A DNA stretch of 64,000 nucleotides from CAZSNT01 sp964607765 (GCA_964607765.1 CAZSNT010000003.1:62001-126000), one strand, 5' to 3'. Shown: positions 46,777-57,141, counted from the first letter of the stretch. Notes: a model not told the origin generated them from the sequence alone. Program-made: numbers and translations.

Positions 46777-47025
46777 AGCAAGCAGCTCCCGTGCAAGGGT
46801 CCCGCAGGCGGCGGGCAGGGCCATTCGGACACGCGACGGGCACCCACCCTCGCCAAAGTCGCTGGAACGTAACACCTACTCCCCCGCCATTCCAAGACTG
46901 TCCCCATTTACTCGCGGGAGTCCGACCGGTACATTGAACGGTAATCCACGCCACGGCGGCTCCGCACCGGCCATGAACCAAACCCAACAATCCAACACCC
47001 CGACAATTCAACAATCCAGCAACTC

Positions 47026-48342
47026 ATGAAGAAACCCAACATCATCTGGTTCATCGTCGATCAAATGCGCGGCCAGGCAATGGGCTGCAACGGCGATCCG
47101 AATGTCTACACGCCGAACCTGGACAACATGTCCATCGCGGGAACGAACTTCCCGGGCGCCGTGTCCGGTTACCCGCTGTGCTGTCCGTTCCGCGGCAGCA
47201 TGCTCACCGGCAAGTACGCGCACAATCACTCCGTCAAGCTCCACGAGGATCCCCTCGACCCGACGTTTGGCACAGTCACGGATGTCCTGAACGAGAACGG
47301 CTACGAGACGGTCTACCTCGGCAAGTGGCACCTGGCCGGCTTCAAGGAACGTGACGGCCGTTCTGTGATGCGCACCGTACCGCGCGATGAGCGGGGACGG
47401 TTTGATACGTGGCTCGGGTACGACAACAACAACAGTCAGTGGGACTGCTGGCTGCATGGCCACGACGGCGACGAAGAGATTGCGCACTACCGGCTGCCCG
47501 GGTACGAGACGGACTGTCTCACCGACATGGCACTCGCGCGCATCGCGGCCAGACGCGAACCGGACCCGCCGCTTTTCATGGTCGTGTCTGTGCAGCCGCC
47601 GCACACGCCGGGGCTCGCCCCCGCCGAGCACCGAAACTACCAGGCGCAGCAGTTGAGCCTGCGCCCGAACGTCCCGACGACCTGCGAAGCCCACGCTCGG
47701 ATCGCCCTTTCGGGCTACTACGCACAGATCGAGAACATTGACACCAACGTGGGGCGCTTGGTCGACGGGCTGCGGGAAGCCAGTCTTCTGGACGACACGC
47801 ACATCATGTTCTTCTGCGACCACGGCGACCAGATGGGCAGCCAGGGGCGCTTCGGCAAATGCGTGCCGTACGAGGAATCCGTCCGCATCCCCTTCCTGAT
47901 CGGCGGCGGCCTGCCCATGCGGTACGACGGCAGAAAGGCCGGCAACGCGCCGTGCCTCGTCAACCACGTGGACATTGCGCCCACCACGCTCGGGCTCTGC
48001 GGGATCGATGTTCCGGACTGGATGGAAGGGTTCGACTACTCGCACCGCAGGACGGGGCACGATTTTCAGCAGCGTGTCGAGCAGGAACCGGACAGCGCTT
48101 ACCTGCAGCTCATCGGGGACCGCGAGTCGGGCTACGCCTGGCGCTGTGTCGTCACCCGCGACGGCTGGAAATACGCGTGTGTGAAAAACAGCGAGTGGAT
48201 GCTGTTCAACCTGAACGACGACCCCCATGAACAGAACAACCTGGCTTTCCACACCGGACACCGGCGCAAACGCGAACAGATGAAAGCGCTGCTCCGGCAA
48301 TGGATAGAGAAGACAGGCGACGAGTTTTCCGTGCCGACGTGA
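47026..48342 (+). CDS. Sulfatase, cysteine type, no signal peptide
   Basis: 438 residues beginning directly with 'MKKPNIIWFIVDQMRGQAMG'. Formylglycine motif CCPFR with Cys52, then 'SMLTGKYAHNH', 'VYLGKWHLAGF' and 'MFFCDHGDQMGSQG'. The 'DQMR' start and 'DHGDQMG' are typical of heparan/choline-type sulfatases. No signal peptide, so it resembles the 17494 copy in likely location. It diverges from the FHA gene; the 249 bases between hold no gene I can support. A run of AATTCAACAATCCAGCAACT-type sequence directly precedes the start, with no strong ribosome site. Confidence 0.9.
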   Translation: MKKPNIIWFIVDQMRGQAMGCNGDPNVYTPNLDNMSIAGTNFPGAVSGYPLCCPFRGSMLTGKYAHNHSVKLHEDPLDPTFGTVTDVLNENGYETVYLGKWHLAGFKERDGRSVMRTVPRDERGRFDTWLGYDNNNSQWDCWLHGHDGDEEIAHYRLPGYETDCLTDMALARIAARREPDPPLFMVVSVQPPHTPGLAPAEHRNYQAQQLSLRPNVPTTCEAHARIALSGYYAQIENIDTNVGRLVDGLREASLLDDTHIMFFCDHGDQMGSQGRFGKCVPYEESVRIPFLIGGGLPMRYDGRKAGNAPCLVNHVDIAPTTLGLCGIDVPDWMEGFDYSHRRTGHDFQQRVEQEPDSAYLQLIGDRESGYAWRCVVTRDGWKYACVKNSEWMLFNLNDDPHEQNNLAFHTGHRRKREQMKALLRQWIEKTGDEFSVPT

Positions 48343-48468
48343 TACGTGAAACGTGAGGAGTGATCGGTCCCAGCGAACTCCAAATCAGAGCGAACTGGCG
48401 GGGAGGCAGGGATTGAGCAGATGGATTGAGGAGAAGACTGAGGTGAGAGCGTCCGGGAGGAATGGCCG

Positions 48469-50136
48469 ATGAGGGAGAATCTGATTGTTCTGACTGCATT
48501 GCTGGCCGTGACCGTGTACGGCGGACCGGCGGAAGAACTGCTGAAAAGAGGGATCCTGCAACAGGAATCGATCGGCAACTACACAGCCGCAATCACGCTC
48601 TACCAACACACCATGGCCACGCCACAGGTTCCGGGCGCCGTCGCAGCCCAGGCCATGTACCGTATCGCCCAGTGTCAGCTGCTCTCGGGCCATGCCGAGG
48701 AGGCGCGAGCGACAGTCCACCGTCTTCTGAAGGCACACCCGGGCGACAAAGCAGTGATGGCTCAAATCGCCAGCGACGCGCTGGCCGCCGCAACAGCACG
48801 ACGGGCGTCTGACACGCCTGAACAGCCGGACGACGGCACGCGCGCGCTGCGTCAGAAACTCCGCAAGATCGTTATTCCTCAGGTTGAGTTCAACAAGATG
48901 CCGATCCCGGACGTCGTGGCCGACCTCACACGCCGCAGTCGCGAGCTCGATCCGGACGGGATAGGGGTCAACTTCGTGTGGGTCTCAGGTGTGACCAAAG
49001 CGCCTGGATCCGACAAGGCGGAAGACGCTGAGGCCGCATTCAAGGAAGCAGCGCCGAACAAGGCAGCGCCGAAACCGGACAGGGCAATCACGATCGCCCT
49101 TTCCGGCCCGAACATGACACTCGACGATGTCGTGCGCTACGTCTGCGCCGGCCCGGAGTTGCGCTACCACATCGGCGAAGACGCCGTAGTCATCATGCCC
49201 GCTTCCGTTACCGTGCAAACCATGGAGACACGCTACTACCCCGTGCAAGCTGGCGTGCTTGACGTCCGCTGCAGATGCAGGAGGGCCGCGAGCATTGACT
49301 GGGGCGCAGACGACGATGACGACGATGATGACGACGACGATGACGACGACGATGGCCATGGTGGGTACCCGGACGTCTACACGGTGCAGGACTTCTTCGA
49401 GTCCCTCGGCGCTGAGTTCCCAAACGGCAGCGGCGTCAGCTACTACTCCCGCACGGGTAAGCTCGTGGTGACGAACACGCCCGATCAACTGCGGAAAGTA
49501 GAGAGAATCCTGCGGGAGATCAACGTGACCCCCACGCAGGTCAGTGTGGCATTCGAACTGCTTGAGGTGCTGGACCCGGCGCTGGTCCGCGATCTGCATC
49601 CGGGACGGCTGCACGACGTCGCGCTCAAGACACTGCCGGCGGACGCGTGGCGTATCGTGGACCGCTCCTCACTCGTCACACTCTCGGGCAACACCGCCCT
49701 CGTGTCCGAGGCCGTGCCGCCACCCGCCCCCACCGTGCCCGCACCGGAGAGTAGGCCCGAACACAGCAAGGCGGGCAACCAGGCCGCGCCCTCTTCCACG
49801 CCCCCGCCGTCCGAGCCCGGTGCCGGCGTCACCGTCGAACTTACCCCCACCGTGGCCGCGGACGGCTACAGCATCGATTTCGAAGTGCGCTATACCTTCA
49901 GAGACCGTGCGGCAGGTGACGAGGCGGCTGCTCCCGTCTACGAGCTGCAAACGAAGACCATCATCTGGGACGGCGAGGCGCTGACCTACCAACTCTCCGG
50001 TGGCGAGACCGAGGAGAGCCGAAACCTGTACCTGGTCATGTCCGCCCATCTCCTCAACCCCGCCGGCCTGACACTACGCCGCCACCCGACGTGGCCGGAG
50101 CGACGCGATGAGCTCTTGAATACTCTCTCAAAGTGA
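48469..50136 (+). CDS. Exported secretin-N-domain-like protein with poly-aspartate run
   Basis: 555 residues, signal peptide ending near 'TVYGGPAEE'. Residues ~20-115 are TPR-like ('AAITLYQHTM', 'AMYRIAQCQLL'). Then comes an STN/secretin short-N-like domain ('ITIALSGPNMTLDDVVRYV') and a second N-domain-like part ('YTVQDFFESLGAEFP', 'LVVTNTPDQLRKVERIL') of the kind seen in secretins; no secretin channel domain follows. Between them is a run of 15 Asp. The C-terminus is a Pro-rich linker and a beta-domain with 'VTVELTPTVAADGYSIDFEV'. PVC bacteria have similar orphan secretin-like proteins. Role unknown, perhaps envelope transport or scaffold. Confidence 0.65.
   Translation: MRENLIVLTALLAVTVYGGPAEELLKRGILQQESIGNYTAAITLYQHTMATPQVPGAVAAQAMYRIAQCQLLSGHAEEARATVHRLLKAHPGDKAVMAQIASDALAAATARRASDTPEQPDDGTRALRQKLRKIVIPQVEFNKMPIPDVVADLTRRSRELDPDGIGVNFVWVSGVTKAPGSDKAEDAEAAFKEAAPNKAAPKPDRAITIALSGPNMTLDDVVRYVCAGPELRYHIGEDAVVIMPASVTVQTMETRYYPVQAGVLDVRCRCRRAASIDWGADDDDDDDDDDDDDDDGHGGYPDVYTVQDFFESLGAEFPNGSGVSYYSRTGKLVVTNTPDQLRKVERILREINVTPTQVSVAFELLEVLDPALVRDLHPGRLHDVALKTLPADAWRIVDRSSLVTLSGNTALVSEAVPPPAPTVPAPESRPEHSKAGNQAAPSSTPPPSEPGAGVTVELTPTVAADGYSIDFEVRYTFRDRAAGDEAAAPVYELQTKTIIWDGEALTYQLSGGETEESRNLYLVMSAHLLNPAGLTLRRHPTWPERRDELLNTLSK
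49309..49353 (+). repeat. GAC/GAT trinucleotide tract encoding 15 Asp
   Basis: Fifteen consecutive GAC or GAT codons lie between the two secretin-N-like domains of the 48469 gene. Mixed codons argue against a simple sequencing slip; such a tract could bind calcium or vary in length between strains. Confidence 0.95.
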
Positions 50137-50164
50137 ACTGTGACAAGGCTAGGGAGAATGACGC

Positions 50165-51478
50165 ATGATCAGCTTACGTCTGAGTTCCGCTTTCAAGCGG
50201 CAGTGGGAGCGACGCTTCAGCGAGCGGCTTTGTGTTCGGGGCGGACCATGCGCTGCCCGTAACCCTGCGTCACCCCCGCTGCGACGTGGTCTGCGCCGCG
50301 TGCCGGCATGGGCGGCCGTGACAGCGATAGGAGTATCAGTGATGTCTTGTACCGCACAGGATTCGACCAACGCGTCCCGTCTCCTTCCCGAGTTCAGTTG
50401 GGATCGGCTGCCACTGTACATCCATGTGCGCAAGGCGACAGCCTTCGACCAAGAGGAACTGAAGTACCTCGCCTCGTTCCCGTTGATCACGTTCGAGAAG
50501 ACGACCGGCTCCCATACCTACGGCTCGAGCGACGCCGGCACGATCGAGGCGGCCAAGGCCGTCAAGCAGATCAATCCCAAAGCTCGTGTCCTGTTCTACC
50601 GCAACGTGATGGTACACTACGGCGGCTACTCGTTCGACAAGGAGTTGGCCGGCATCGAGGCGCCGTTCCTCAGAGACAAGCGTGGCCGGGGGAAACTCGT
50701 GCGGGGGACGGTGGAGGGGTACGACCTGTCCAGCCCTGAAGTGGTCGACTGGTGGGTGAAGGGCGCGGCCGCGGTCTGCGCGCACGACGCCATTGACGGG
50801 CTGTTCCTGGACGGCAATATCAAGGTCCTTGTACCGTTCCTGGAGAAGCAGTTGCCGCCGGGCAAGAAGACCGCCGTCAAGGTCGGGTATCATGACATGA
50901 TGAAGCGGACCCGGGCCGCGCTGAAGCCTGAGAAGCTGATGGTCGCCAACCTGATCCGGGCCCGCATGCCCGACAGCGGGCTCCAACACATGGTCTACTT
51001 CGACGGCTCATACCTCGAAGCGTTTATGCACGCAGTCGGCGGCGTCAGTAGAGCCGACTACACCGTCAAAGCCATCGAAGCGACTCAGGAGGCGGCACGG
51101 CAGGGCAAGATCATCGCCATGACACTCGGTCTCGGCCAGTCGGCCGCCGCGTTGCACGGTATCGACGACACCCGCGAGAAGCTCGAGAGCCTTGCCGGAC
51201 TGCAGAAACGAGTCGACTTCTACATCGCGCTCTTCCTGATCTGTGCCGAGAAATACAGCTACCTGAACATGCACGATGGCTACTGCGTCGACACGAGAAA
51301 CGGGCGCTGCCAGAGCAAGACGTGGCTCAAGCGCCTGCCGGAGTACGACAAGCCGCTCGGCCCGCCCAAAGGCCCCGCCGTCCGCCAGGGCTACGCTTTC
51401 ACCCGTGAGTTTGCGCACGCTTCCGTTCGGCTCGACGTAGCAGCCGAGACCGGCCGGATCGACTGGAAAAGCGACTGA
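50165..51478 (+). CDS. Putative glycoside hydrolase lipoprotein (GHL15-like), second copy
   Basis: 437 residues from ATG 50165 (AGGGAG upstream). An unusually long N-terminal extension leads to a hydrophobic stretch with lipobox 'VMSC' near residue 62, so the true start may be a later GTG. The body parallels 1310-2542: 'NPKARVLFYRN', 'DAIDGLFLDGN' (candidate acid), 'EKYSYLNMHDGY', and the shared end 'PLGPPKGPAV', 'FTREFAHASVRLD', 'GRIDWKSD'. The two copies are divergent enough to have different substrates. It precedes a sulfatase by 45 bases, as the first copy follows one. Confidence 0.6.
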   Translation: MISLRLSSAFKRQWERRFSERLCVRGGPCAARNPASPPLRRGLRRVPAWAAVTAIGVSVMSCTAQDSTNASRLLPEFSWDRLPLYIHVRKATAFDQEELKYLASFPLITFEKTTGSHTYGSSDAGTIEAAKAVKQINPKARVLFYRNVMVHYGGYSFDKELAGIEAPFLRDKRGRGKLVRGTVEGYDLSSPEVVDWWVKGAAAVCAHDAIDGLFLDGNIKVLVPFLEKQLPPGKKTAVKVGYHDMMKRTRAALKPEKLMVANLIRARMPDSGLQHMVYFDGSYLEAFMHAVGGVSRADYTVKAIEATQEAARQGKIIAMTLGLGQSAAALHGIDDTREKLESLAGLQKRVDFYIALFLICAEKYSYLNMHDGYCVDTRNGRCQSKTWLKRLPEYDKPLGPPKGPAVRQGYAFTREFAHASVRLDVAAETGRIDWKSD

Positions 51479-51523
51479 TTGCCGCGAGGCATGCAATACC
51501 CCAGCCGTCCAGAAAGAAGAGCC

Positions 51524-53290
51524 ATGGAAACGTACATGTCCACCGATAAACGTCCCAACGTAGTCTTCGTGCTTACCGATGATCAGGGCTATCCCCCGCT
51601 GGGCTGTCACGGACACCCGTTTATCCAAACGCCGCACCTGGACGCTTTCCACGGTGAATCGGTGCGCTTCGAGCAATTCCACACCGGCACCACATGCGCC
51701 CCGACACGCTCCGGGCTCATGACCGGGCACTACTGCAACTCAACGGGCGTCTGGCACACGATCGGCGGCCGGTCGCTGCTGCGGCGCAACGAGTGGTCGC
51801 TCGCCACCGCACTCGGCGACGCCGGGTACCGCACCGGCATCTTTGGCAAGTGGCACCTGGGCGACGACTACCCCTACCGCCCCCAGGACCGTGGCTTCCA
51901 GCGCGTTGTCTGTCACGGCGGCGGCGGCATCAGCCAGCAGCCCGACTGGTGGGGCAACGACTACTTCGACGACACCTACATGGTCGACGGCGAGCCCAAA
52001 GCTCACGAAGGCTACTGCACGGACGTCTTCTTCCGTGAAGCCCTGAGCTTCATCGAGGCCAACAGACACCAGCCCTTCTTCGCGTACATCTCGACCAATG
52101 CTCCCCATGGCCCGTGGAACGTCGAGCCGCACTACCGCGACCTCTACACCGACCACGACGTGCACGAGAGCTACGCCCGGTTCCTCGGCATGATAAGCAA
52201 CATCGACGAGAACTTCGGTAAGCTCCGCGACAAGCTCCGTGAACTCGACCTCGAGGACAACACAATCCTCATCTTCATGAGCGACAACGGCCAGACCGGT
52301 GTCCGCGGCACGCCGGCCGAGGTCCTGTACAATGCCGGCATGCGCGGGCTCAAGGGCAGCCCCTACGACGGCGGACACCGTGTGCCGTTCCTGTTGCGCT
52401 GGCCCGCCGGCGGCATCGCAGCCGCGCGCACGATTGACCAGCTCGCGAGCTACGTGGACTTCATGCCCACGCTTCTTGACCTCTGCGGCGTGGATGTGCC
52501 CGCCGAACGCTCGTTCCACGGCGAGAGCCTGCACCCGCTGTTGGAAGACGATGTGGACGAACACTGGTCGGAACGCGCCATCGCGACCGACACGCAGCGG
52601 GTCGCGCACCCGGTCAAGTGGCGTCTGAGCTGCGTGATGAAGAACAACTGGCGCCTCGTCAACCGGACCGAGCTTTACAACATTGCGGATGATCCGGCAC
52701 AACAGAACGACGTGTCTGCGCAGCACCCCGCACTGGTAGCGAAGCTGCAACAGGCGTACGAGGAGTGGTGGGAGCTGTGCTCGACGCAGAACAACGACGA
52801 AATCCCCATCTCCATCGGCGCCGAGGCGCAGGAGACGGCAGTGCTGCGGACCCACGATATCCGCAACGAGGAGGATCACGCCACGGTCTGGCACCAGGGA
52901 CAGGTGCGCCAAGGCAACGCCTGTCACGGCTGGTGGGAGATCATGGTCGAGGCAGAAGGTGAATACGAGTTCGATCTGCGGCGCTGGCCCAGAGAGGCCG
53001 GGCACCGTGTGCGCGGCAACATCGAGGGCGACGACGTGACCTACCGCCAAGACGGTATTGAGCCCGACATGGACTTCTTCTATTCCGGCGGCGTGGCCCT
53101 GGACATCGACACGGCCGGGCTCCTTGTCTCCGGCTTCCCGGAGCAGTGGGTATCGGTGAACGCTGAGGACCGCGGCGCGCGCATCCGCATGCATCTGCCG
53201 GCCGGTCCGCGGCACGTCCGGGCGCAGTTCGCGTCGTCCGGCGGCTTCTACTCATCGGCGTACTACGTGTACGTCCGGCGTGTGGGTTGA
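51524..53290 (+). CDS. Arylsulfatase with C-terminal beta-domain, no signal peptide
   Basis: About 588 residues from ATG 51524, which follows GAAGAG; the frame opens at 51479. The core begins 'KRPNVVFVLTDDQGYPPLG'; formylglycine site CAPTR (Cys58), 'GIFGKWHLGDDYP', 'STNAPHGPW' and 'IFMSDNGQTG' follow. The last ~160 residues ('YEFDLRRWPREAG', 'RHVRAQFASSGG') match the C-terminal domain of sulfatase 1 in the giant fusion ('YRIELRRWPVEID', 'RHRVSGKFFAEDG'). No secretion signal is visible despite that relation. It is the last gene of a plus-strand cluster and converges on the prepilin-like gene. Confidence 0.9.
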   Translation: METYMSTDKRPNVVFVLTDDQGYPPLGCHGHPFIQTPHLDAFHGESVRFEQFHTGTTCAPTRSGLMTGHYCNSTGVWHTIGGRSLLRRNEWSLATALGDAGYRTGIFGKWHLGDDYPYRPQDRGFQRVVCHGGGGISQQPDWWGNDYFDDTYMVDGEPKAHEGYCTDVFFREALSFIEANRHQPFFAYISTNAPHGPWNVEPHYRDLYTDHDVHESYARFLGMISNIDENFGKLRDKLRELDLEDNTILIFMSDNGQTGVRGTPAEVLYNAGMRGLKGSPYDGGHRVPFLLRWPAGGIAAARTIDQLASYVDFMPTLLDLCGVDVPAERSFHGESLHPLLEDDVDEHWSERAIATDTQRVAHPVKWRLSCVMKNNWRLVNRTELYNIADDPAQQNDVSAQHPALVAKLQQAYEEWWELCSTQNNDEIPISIGAEAQETAVLRTHDIRNEEDHATVWHQGQVRQGNACHGWWEIMVEAEGEYEFDLRRWPREAGHRVRGNIEGDDVTYRQDGIEPDMDFFYSGGVALDIDTAGLLVSGFPEQWVSVNAEDRGARIRMHLPAGPRHVRAQFASSGGFYSSAYYVYVRRVG

Positions 53291-53371
53291 TCCAGGGGTG
53301 TCAGACAAGGACGAGTATCAATGCTGGTATGACGCCTGCGCGCGCACGGTGTGTTATCGGAACACGTAGTG

Positions 53372-54199
<828 letters not shown>

Positions 54200-54343
54200 G
54201 GCACCTTGCTCCTTTCCTCGACACCTTCCTTCAGAATCCACAACACACGCGCGCTGACTCGCCGCCGGACTCGCCACAGACATGGCAGCTTCTCTCTTCT
54301 GCTGTGGGGTCCATCCCCAACGCTCGAAACTGTGCACAGCGCG

Positions 54344-55486
54344 TCATATCAAGGCCACACGCTTCTCGGCAGGGCAGCCGATACTGACACCACCCTCCCA
54401 GACGAACGGACGGCAAAGCAACCGGCTGATCAAAGCCGTGTCCTCTTCCTCAACCAGCAGATTGACGCAGACATCGAGCACCTTTGGCCAGTCGTACGCA
54501 ATTCCTACGAACTGCTCGGAGCGACCGCCCCGCATCACGCCTGCCTGCATGGATGCCAGACTCAAGTCGCCGGGAATAGACATCCCGACCAAGTCGGCAT
54601 ACTCGACAATTCTCGTGGCATTGTCGACGTCCAGGCTGATGATGCCGGTCTGCTCCGGGAAGGACTCCAGATAGCCTTTGATCCCGATGAGATCGACCGG
54701 ATGGCAGCTCCTTGACAGTTCAATGGCCTTGCTGTTCACGACCAGTCCCGCCTCGCCCATCTCGTCGCCAAACCCCGCCAGGACAGGTTCCAGCGCCGCG
54801 GCCGGCCAGTCACTGGTAGCAAAAAGCCCAATCTGCCGGTGACCCGCAGCAACCAACCGCCTCGTCAGCAGACGCGTCGCGGCATACGTGTCGCCAGAGA
54901 TACACGGGCAGCAACCGCGGCGGTCTGCGCCGAGGAATACCACCGGCAGGGAATCGGCAATGCCAAGCCCCGCAAGGACCTCGCGCCCAACCATGGAGAT
55001 GATGCCCTTTACCCCAGCGTCATCCGCCAGCCACTCGCCCCCGGACACCGGTTCCGTGCCGTCCACGGCTGCCAGCCCCATCCCGTATCCCTTCCGCTCC
55101 AGGATCCTCCTGAACCGAGCGACGTCAATAATGCCCATCTCCTGGGAATGCCGCGGAGTCCCGGTGTGATGCAGCAGATGCGAATACTCTCCGGCGATCA
55201 CCAGAATGGTCCCCGCCGAGGTGCCTTTGGGGGACGTCGACCTGACGAAGATCCCCTTCTGTCGGACCTTCTCGATGTAGCCCTCGCGCTCAAGCCGATT
55301 CAGCGAGCTCTGGATCGGGTAGCGGCTCAAGCCGGTGAGCCGGATCAAGTCATTGAAGCTGGGCATCCGTTCGCCAGTCATCCAGCGCCGTTGCACGATC
55401 TCGTGCAGCAGGATCTCGTACACCTGCTCGCTCAATGACTTGCCGGGCCGGCGCCGCAACGGCTTATTGTAGAGACTTTGCTTCAT
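54344..55486 (-). CDS. GntR-type regulator with LacI-like ligand-binding domain
   Basis: 380 residues. Residues ~15-85 form a GntR winged helix ('LSEQVYEILLHEIVQRRW', 'GERMPSFNDLIRLTGLSR', 'GYIEKVRQKGIFVR'). The rest resembles the periplasmic-binding-like ligand domain of LacI regulators ('RLVAAGHRQIGLFAT', 'VEYADLVGMSIPGDLSLASM'), the architecture of AraR. It probably senses a sugar. A palindromic candidate operator and a half site lie 17-100 bases upstream of its start, pointing to autoregulation. The downstream prepilin-like gene is 144 bases away on the same strand. Confidence 0.88.
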   Translation of the reverse strand: MKQSLYNKPLRRRPGKSLSEQVYEILLHEIVQRRWMTGERMPSFNDLIRLTGLSRYPIQSSLNRLEREGYIEKVRQKGIFVRSTSPKGTSAGTILVIAGEYSHLLHHTGTPRHSQEMGIIDVARFRRILERKGYGMGLAAVDGTEPVSGGEWLADDAGVKGIISMVGREVLAGLGIADSLPVVFLGADRRGCCPCISGDTYAATRLLTRRLVAAGHRQIGLFATSDWPAAALEPVLAGFGDEMGEAGLVVNSKAIELSRSCHPVDLIGIKGYLESFPEQTGIISLDVDNATRIVEYADLVGMSIPGDLSLASMQAGVMRGGRSEQFVGIAYDWPKVLDVCVNLLVEEEDTALISRLLCRPFVWEGGVSIGCPAEKRVALI

Positions 55487-55502
55487 TCAAAAACCCATCC
55501 AA

Positions 55503-55522
55503 TAGGACATAGTTATGTACTA
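55503..55522. promoter_or_regulatory. Palindromic candidate operator for the GntR/LacI regulator
   Basis: TAGGACATAGTTATGTACTA is a near-perfect inverted repeat (TAG-n-ACATA, centre GT, TATGT-n-CTA) lying 17 bases upstream of the regulator start. The left half plus centre recurs at 55572. Such 20-base palindromes are typical GntR or LacI operators; binding is inferred. Confidence 0.6.
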
Positions 55523-55571
55523 TGCAACGCCGGGGAGAAGTTGTCAACCGGCTGCACAGGAGCTCCGTGTA

Positions 55572-55586
55572 TAGGACATAGTTGTG
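55572..55586. promoter_or_regulatory. Second half-site of the candidate operator
   Basis: TAGGACATAGTTGTG repeats the left 15 bases of the palindrome at 55503 with one change, 69 bases away (about 6.5 helical turns). The right half is not conserved. It could be a weaker or auxiliary site for looping. Confidence 0.45.
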
Positions 55587-55782
55587 CAGGGAAGGCGCGT
55601 CGCTGTGTTTGCTGCCCGATCTCAACGGACACCATCGCGGGGCGAAGCGTGAGCGTCCCGCAGCACCGCTTGAACAAACCCCTTCCGGTACGTAGAGTTG
55701 CGTACGAGAATGACGGGAACGACGGGAGTCGGACGGCGCGTGGCTTGTGCCGCCCGGCGAGGAAAGTCGAGGGATCCGCTCC

Positions 55783-56958
55783 ATGGGCAGGCATGTACTG
55801 ATCGTCGATGACGAGCAAAGCGTCCGCTTCACTCTGGAGGCATTCCTCACGGCCAACTGCGACGCAACGGTCCACACCGCGCCCGATTCCCAGACTGCCC
55901 TCCGCCTGCTTGAGCAGCATCCCGTCGACGTGGCTGTCTGCGACATTGTGCTCCCCGACATGAACGGAGTGGAGCTGCTCCAGGCCATCCGTGATGCGGC
56001 CCCGGACGTCAAGGTCATCATGATCACCGGACACCCTACCGTGGACACAACGGCCGAGTCTCTGCGGGCCGGCGCCTTCGATTTCCTGCTCAAGCCGCTG
56101 CGCAAGGAGGGGTTTCTGCAGTCGGTCAGCAATGCGTTGCGGTTCAAGGCGCTGGAAGAAGAGAACGTACGCTACCGCGAACAGCTTGAACGCCTGGTCT
56201 TTGAGCGAACGGCCAAGCTGCGCACATCACAGCGTGCGCTCAGAGCGCTCAGCGCACGCCTGGCTGAGATCCAGGAGATCGAGCGCCAGGGGCTCTGCCG
56301 CGAGCTGCACGACCAGTTCGGGCAAGCCCTGACAGCGCTCGGCATCAACCTGACCGTCGTGCGCAAGAGCGTGATCACGGAACCGAGCGACCCGGCAATC
56401 AAACGCCTGGAAGAGGCCATTGATCTTGTCGAGCAGCTTGGCTACACAGTCCGCGACATCATGTGTGATCTCAGGCCGCCCCTGCTCGACGACTACGGAC
56501 TGCTGGCCGCGCTGCGTTGGTATGCCGACCAGTTCCAGGAAAGAACAGAGCTGACCACCAACGTAACGGGACGCGAGACCGAGCCGCGTCTCCCGCCCAC
56601 CACGGAAGTGGCCCTGTTCCGTATCAGCCAAGAGGCACTGACCAACATCGCCAAACACGCCAACGCCAATCGTGTCACGGTCAGCTACGCACCGAACGCG
56701 AGCCATGTTGTGCTGGACATAGCCGACGATGGGATGGGATTCGATCCCGATACCAGCGAACAGACGGATGTCCGGACAGGCTGGGGGCTGCAGACAATGC
56801 GCGATCGGGCGCTCGCAGTAGGCGGACGCCTGCGCGTGCACTCAGCGCGCGGGGCGGGCAGCCGCGTGACGGTAGAAGTCCCGTTGCCCGGCAAAGACGA
56901 TCCGGAGGAAGCCCAATGCCCACCATCACGGTCTTCATTGCCGACGACCACAGGATAA
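55783..56958 (+). CDS. Receiver-histidine kinase fusion (NarX/HisKA_3 type), soluble
   Basis: About 391 residues from ATG 55783. Residues 1-120 are a receiver domain ('VLIVDDEQSVRF', phospho-acceptor Asp54 in 'AVCDIVLPDMNG', 'FLLKPLRKEG'). A coiled coil (about 120-170) leads to a HisKA_3 dimerisation domain with phospho-acceptor His176 in 'RELHDQFGQALTALG', then a HATPase domain ('RISQEALTNIAKHA', 'DIADDGMGFD', 'GWGLQTMRDRA'). No membrane segment, so a cytoplasmic hybrid whose input is phosphotransfer. The following response-regulator gene overlaps its end but is collapsed. It diverges from the GntR-type regulator. Confidence 0.88.
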   Translation: MGRHVLIVDDEQSVRFTLEAFLTANCDATVHTAPDSQTALRLLEQHPVDVAVCDIVLPDMNGVELLQAIRDAAPDVKVIMITGHPTVDTTAESLRAGAFDFLLKPLRKEGFLQSVSNALRFKALEEENVRYREQLERLVFERTAKLRTSQRALRALSARLAEIQEIERQGLCRELHDQFGQALTALGINLTVVRKSVITEPSDPAIKRLEEAIDLVEQLGYTVRDIMCDLRPPLLDDYGLLAALRWYADQFQERTELTTNVTGRETEPRLPPTTEVALFRISQEALTNIAKHANANRVTVSYAPNASHVVLDIADDGMGFDPDTSEQTDVRTGWGLQTMRDRALAVGGRLRVHSARGAGSRVTVEVPLPGKDDPEEAQCPPSRSSLPTTTG

Positions 56959-57101
56959 TCCGCGACGGGCTCCGCCTCGTTCTCGAAACCGAGGGCGGCG
57001 TCACCGTGGTCGGCAAGGAAGCGGCAGACGCTGTTCGCGCCGTCCACAACGGCCGCGGGTACCTGAGCCGGAGAGTTGCTGACCCCGCGACTGGCGCCTG
57101 A
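56916..57101 (+). pseudogene. Collapsed NarL-type response regulator
   Basis: ATG 56916 (GGAGGAA upstream, overlapping the kinase by 43 bases) encodes 'ITVFIADDHRIIRDGLR', a NarL/FixJ receiver start. After 'VTVVGKEA' the sequence jumps to 'AVRAVHNGRGYLSRRVAD', which in intact proteins lies ~90 residues later near the end of the receiver. The phospho-acceptor Asp and the whole helix-turn-helix are missing; only 61 residues remain. The position directly after a HisKA_3 kinase fits its former partner. Confidence 0.85.
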
Positions 57102-57141
57102 TCCGGCTGCGGCCTGAGACGTGCCGCATGCCTGCGCCCTG

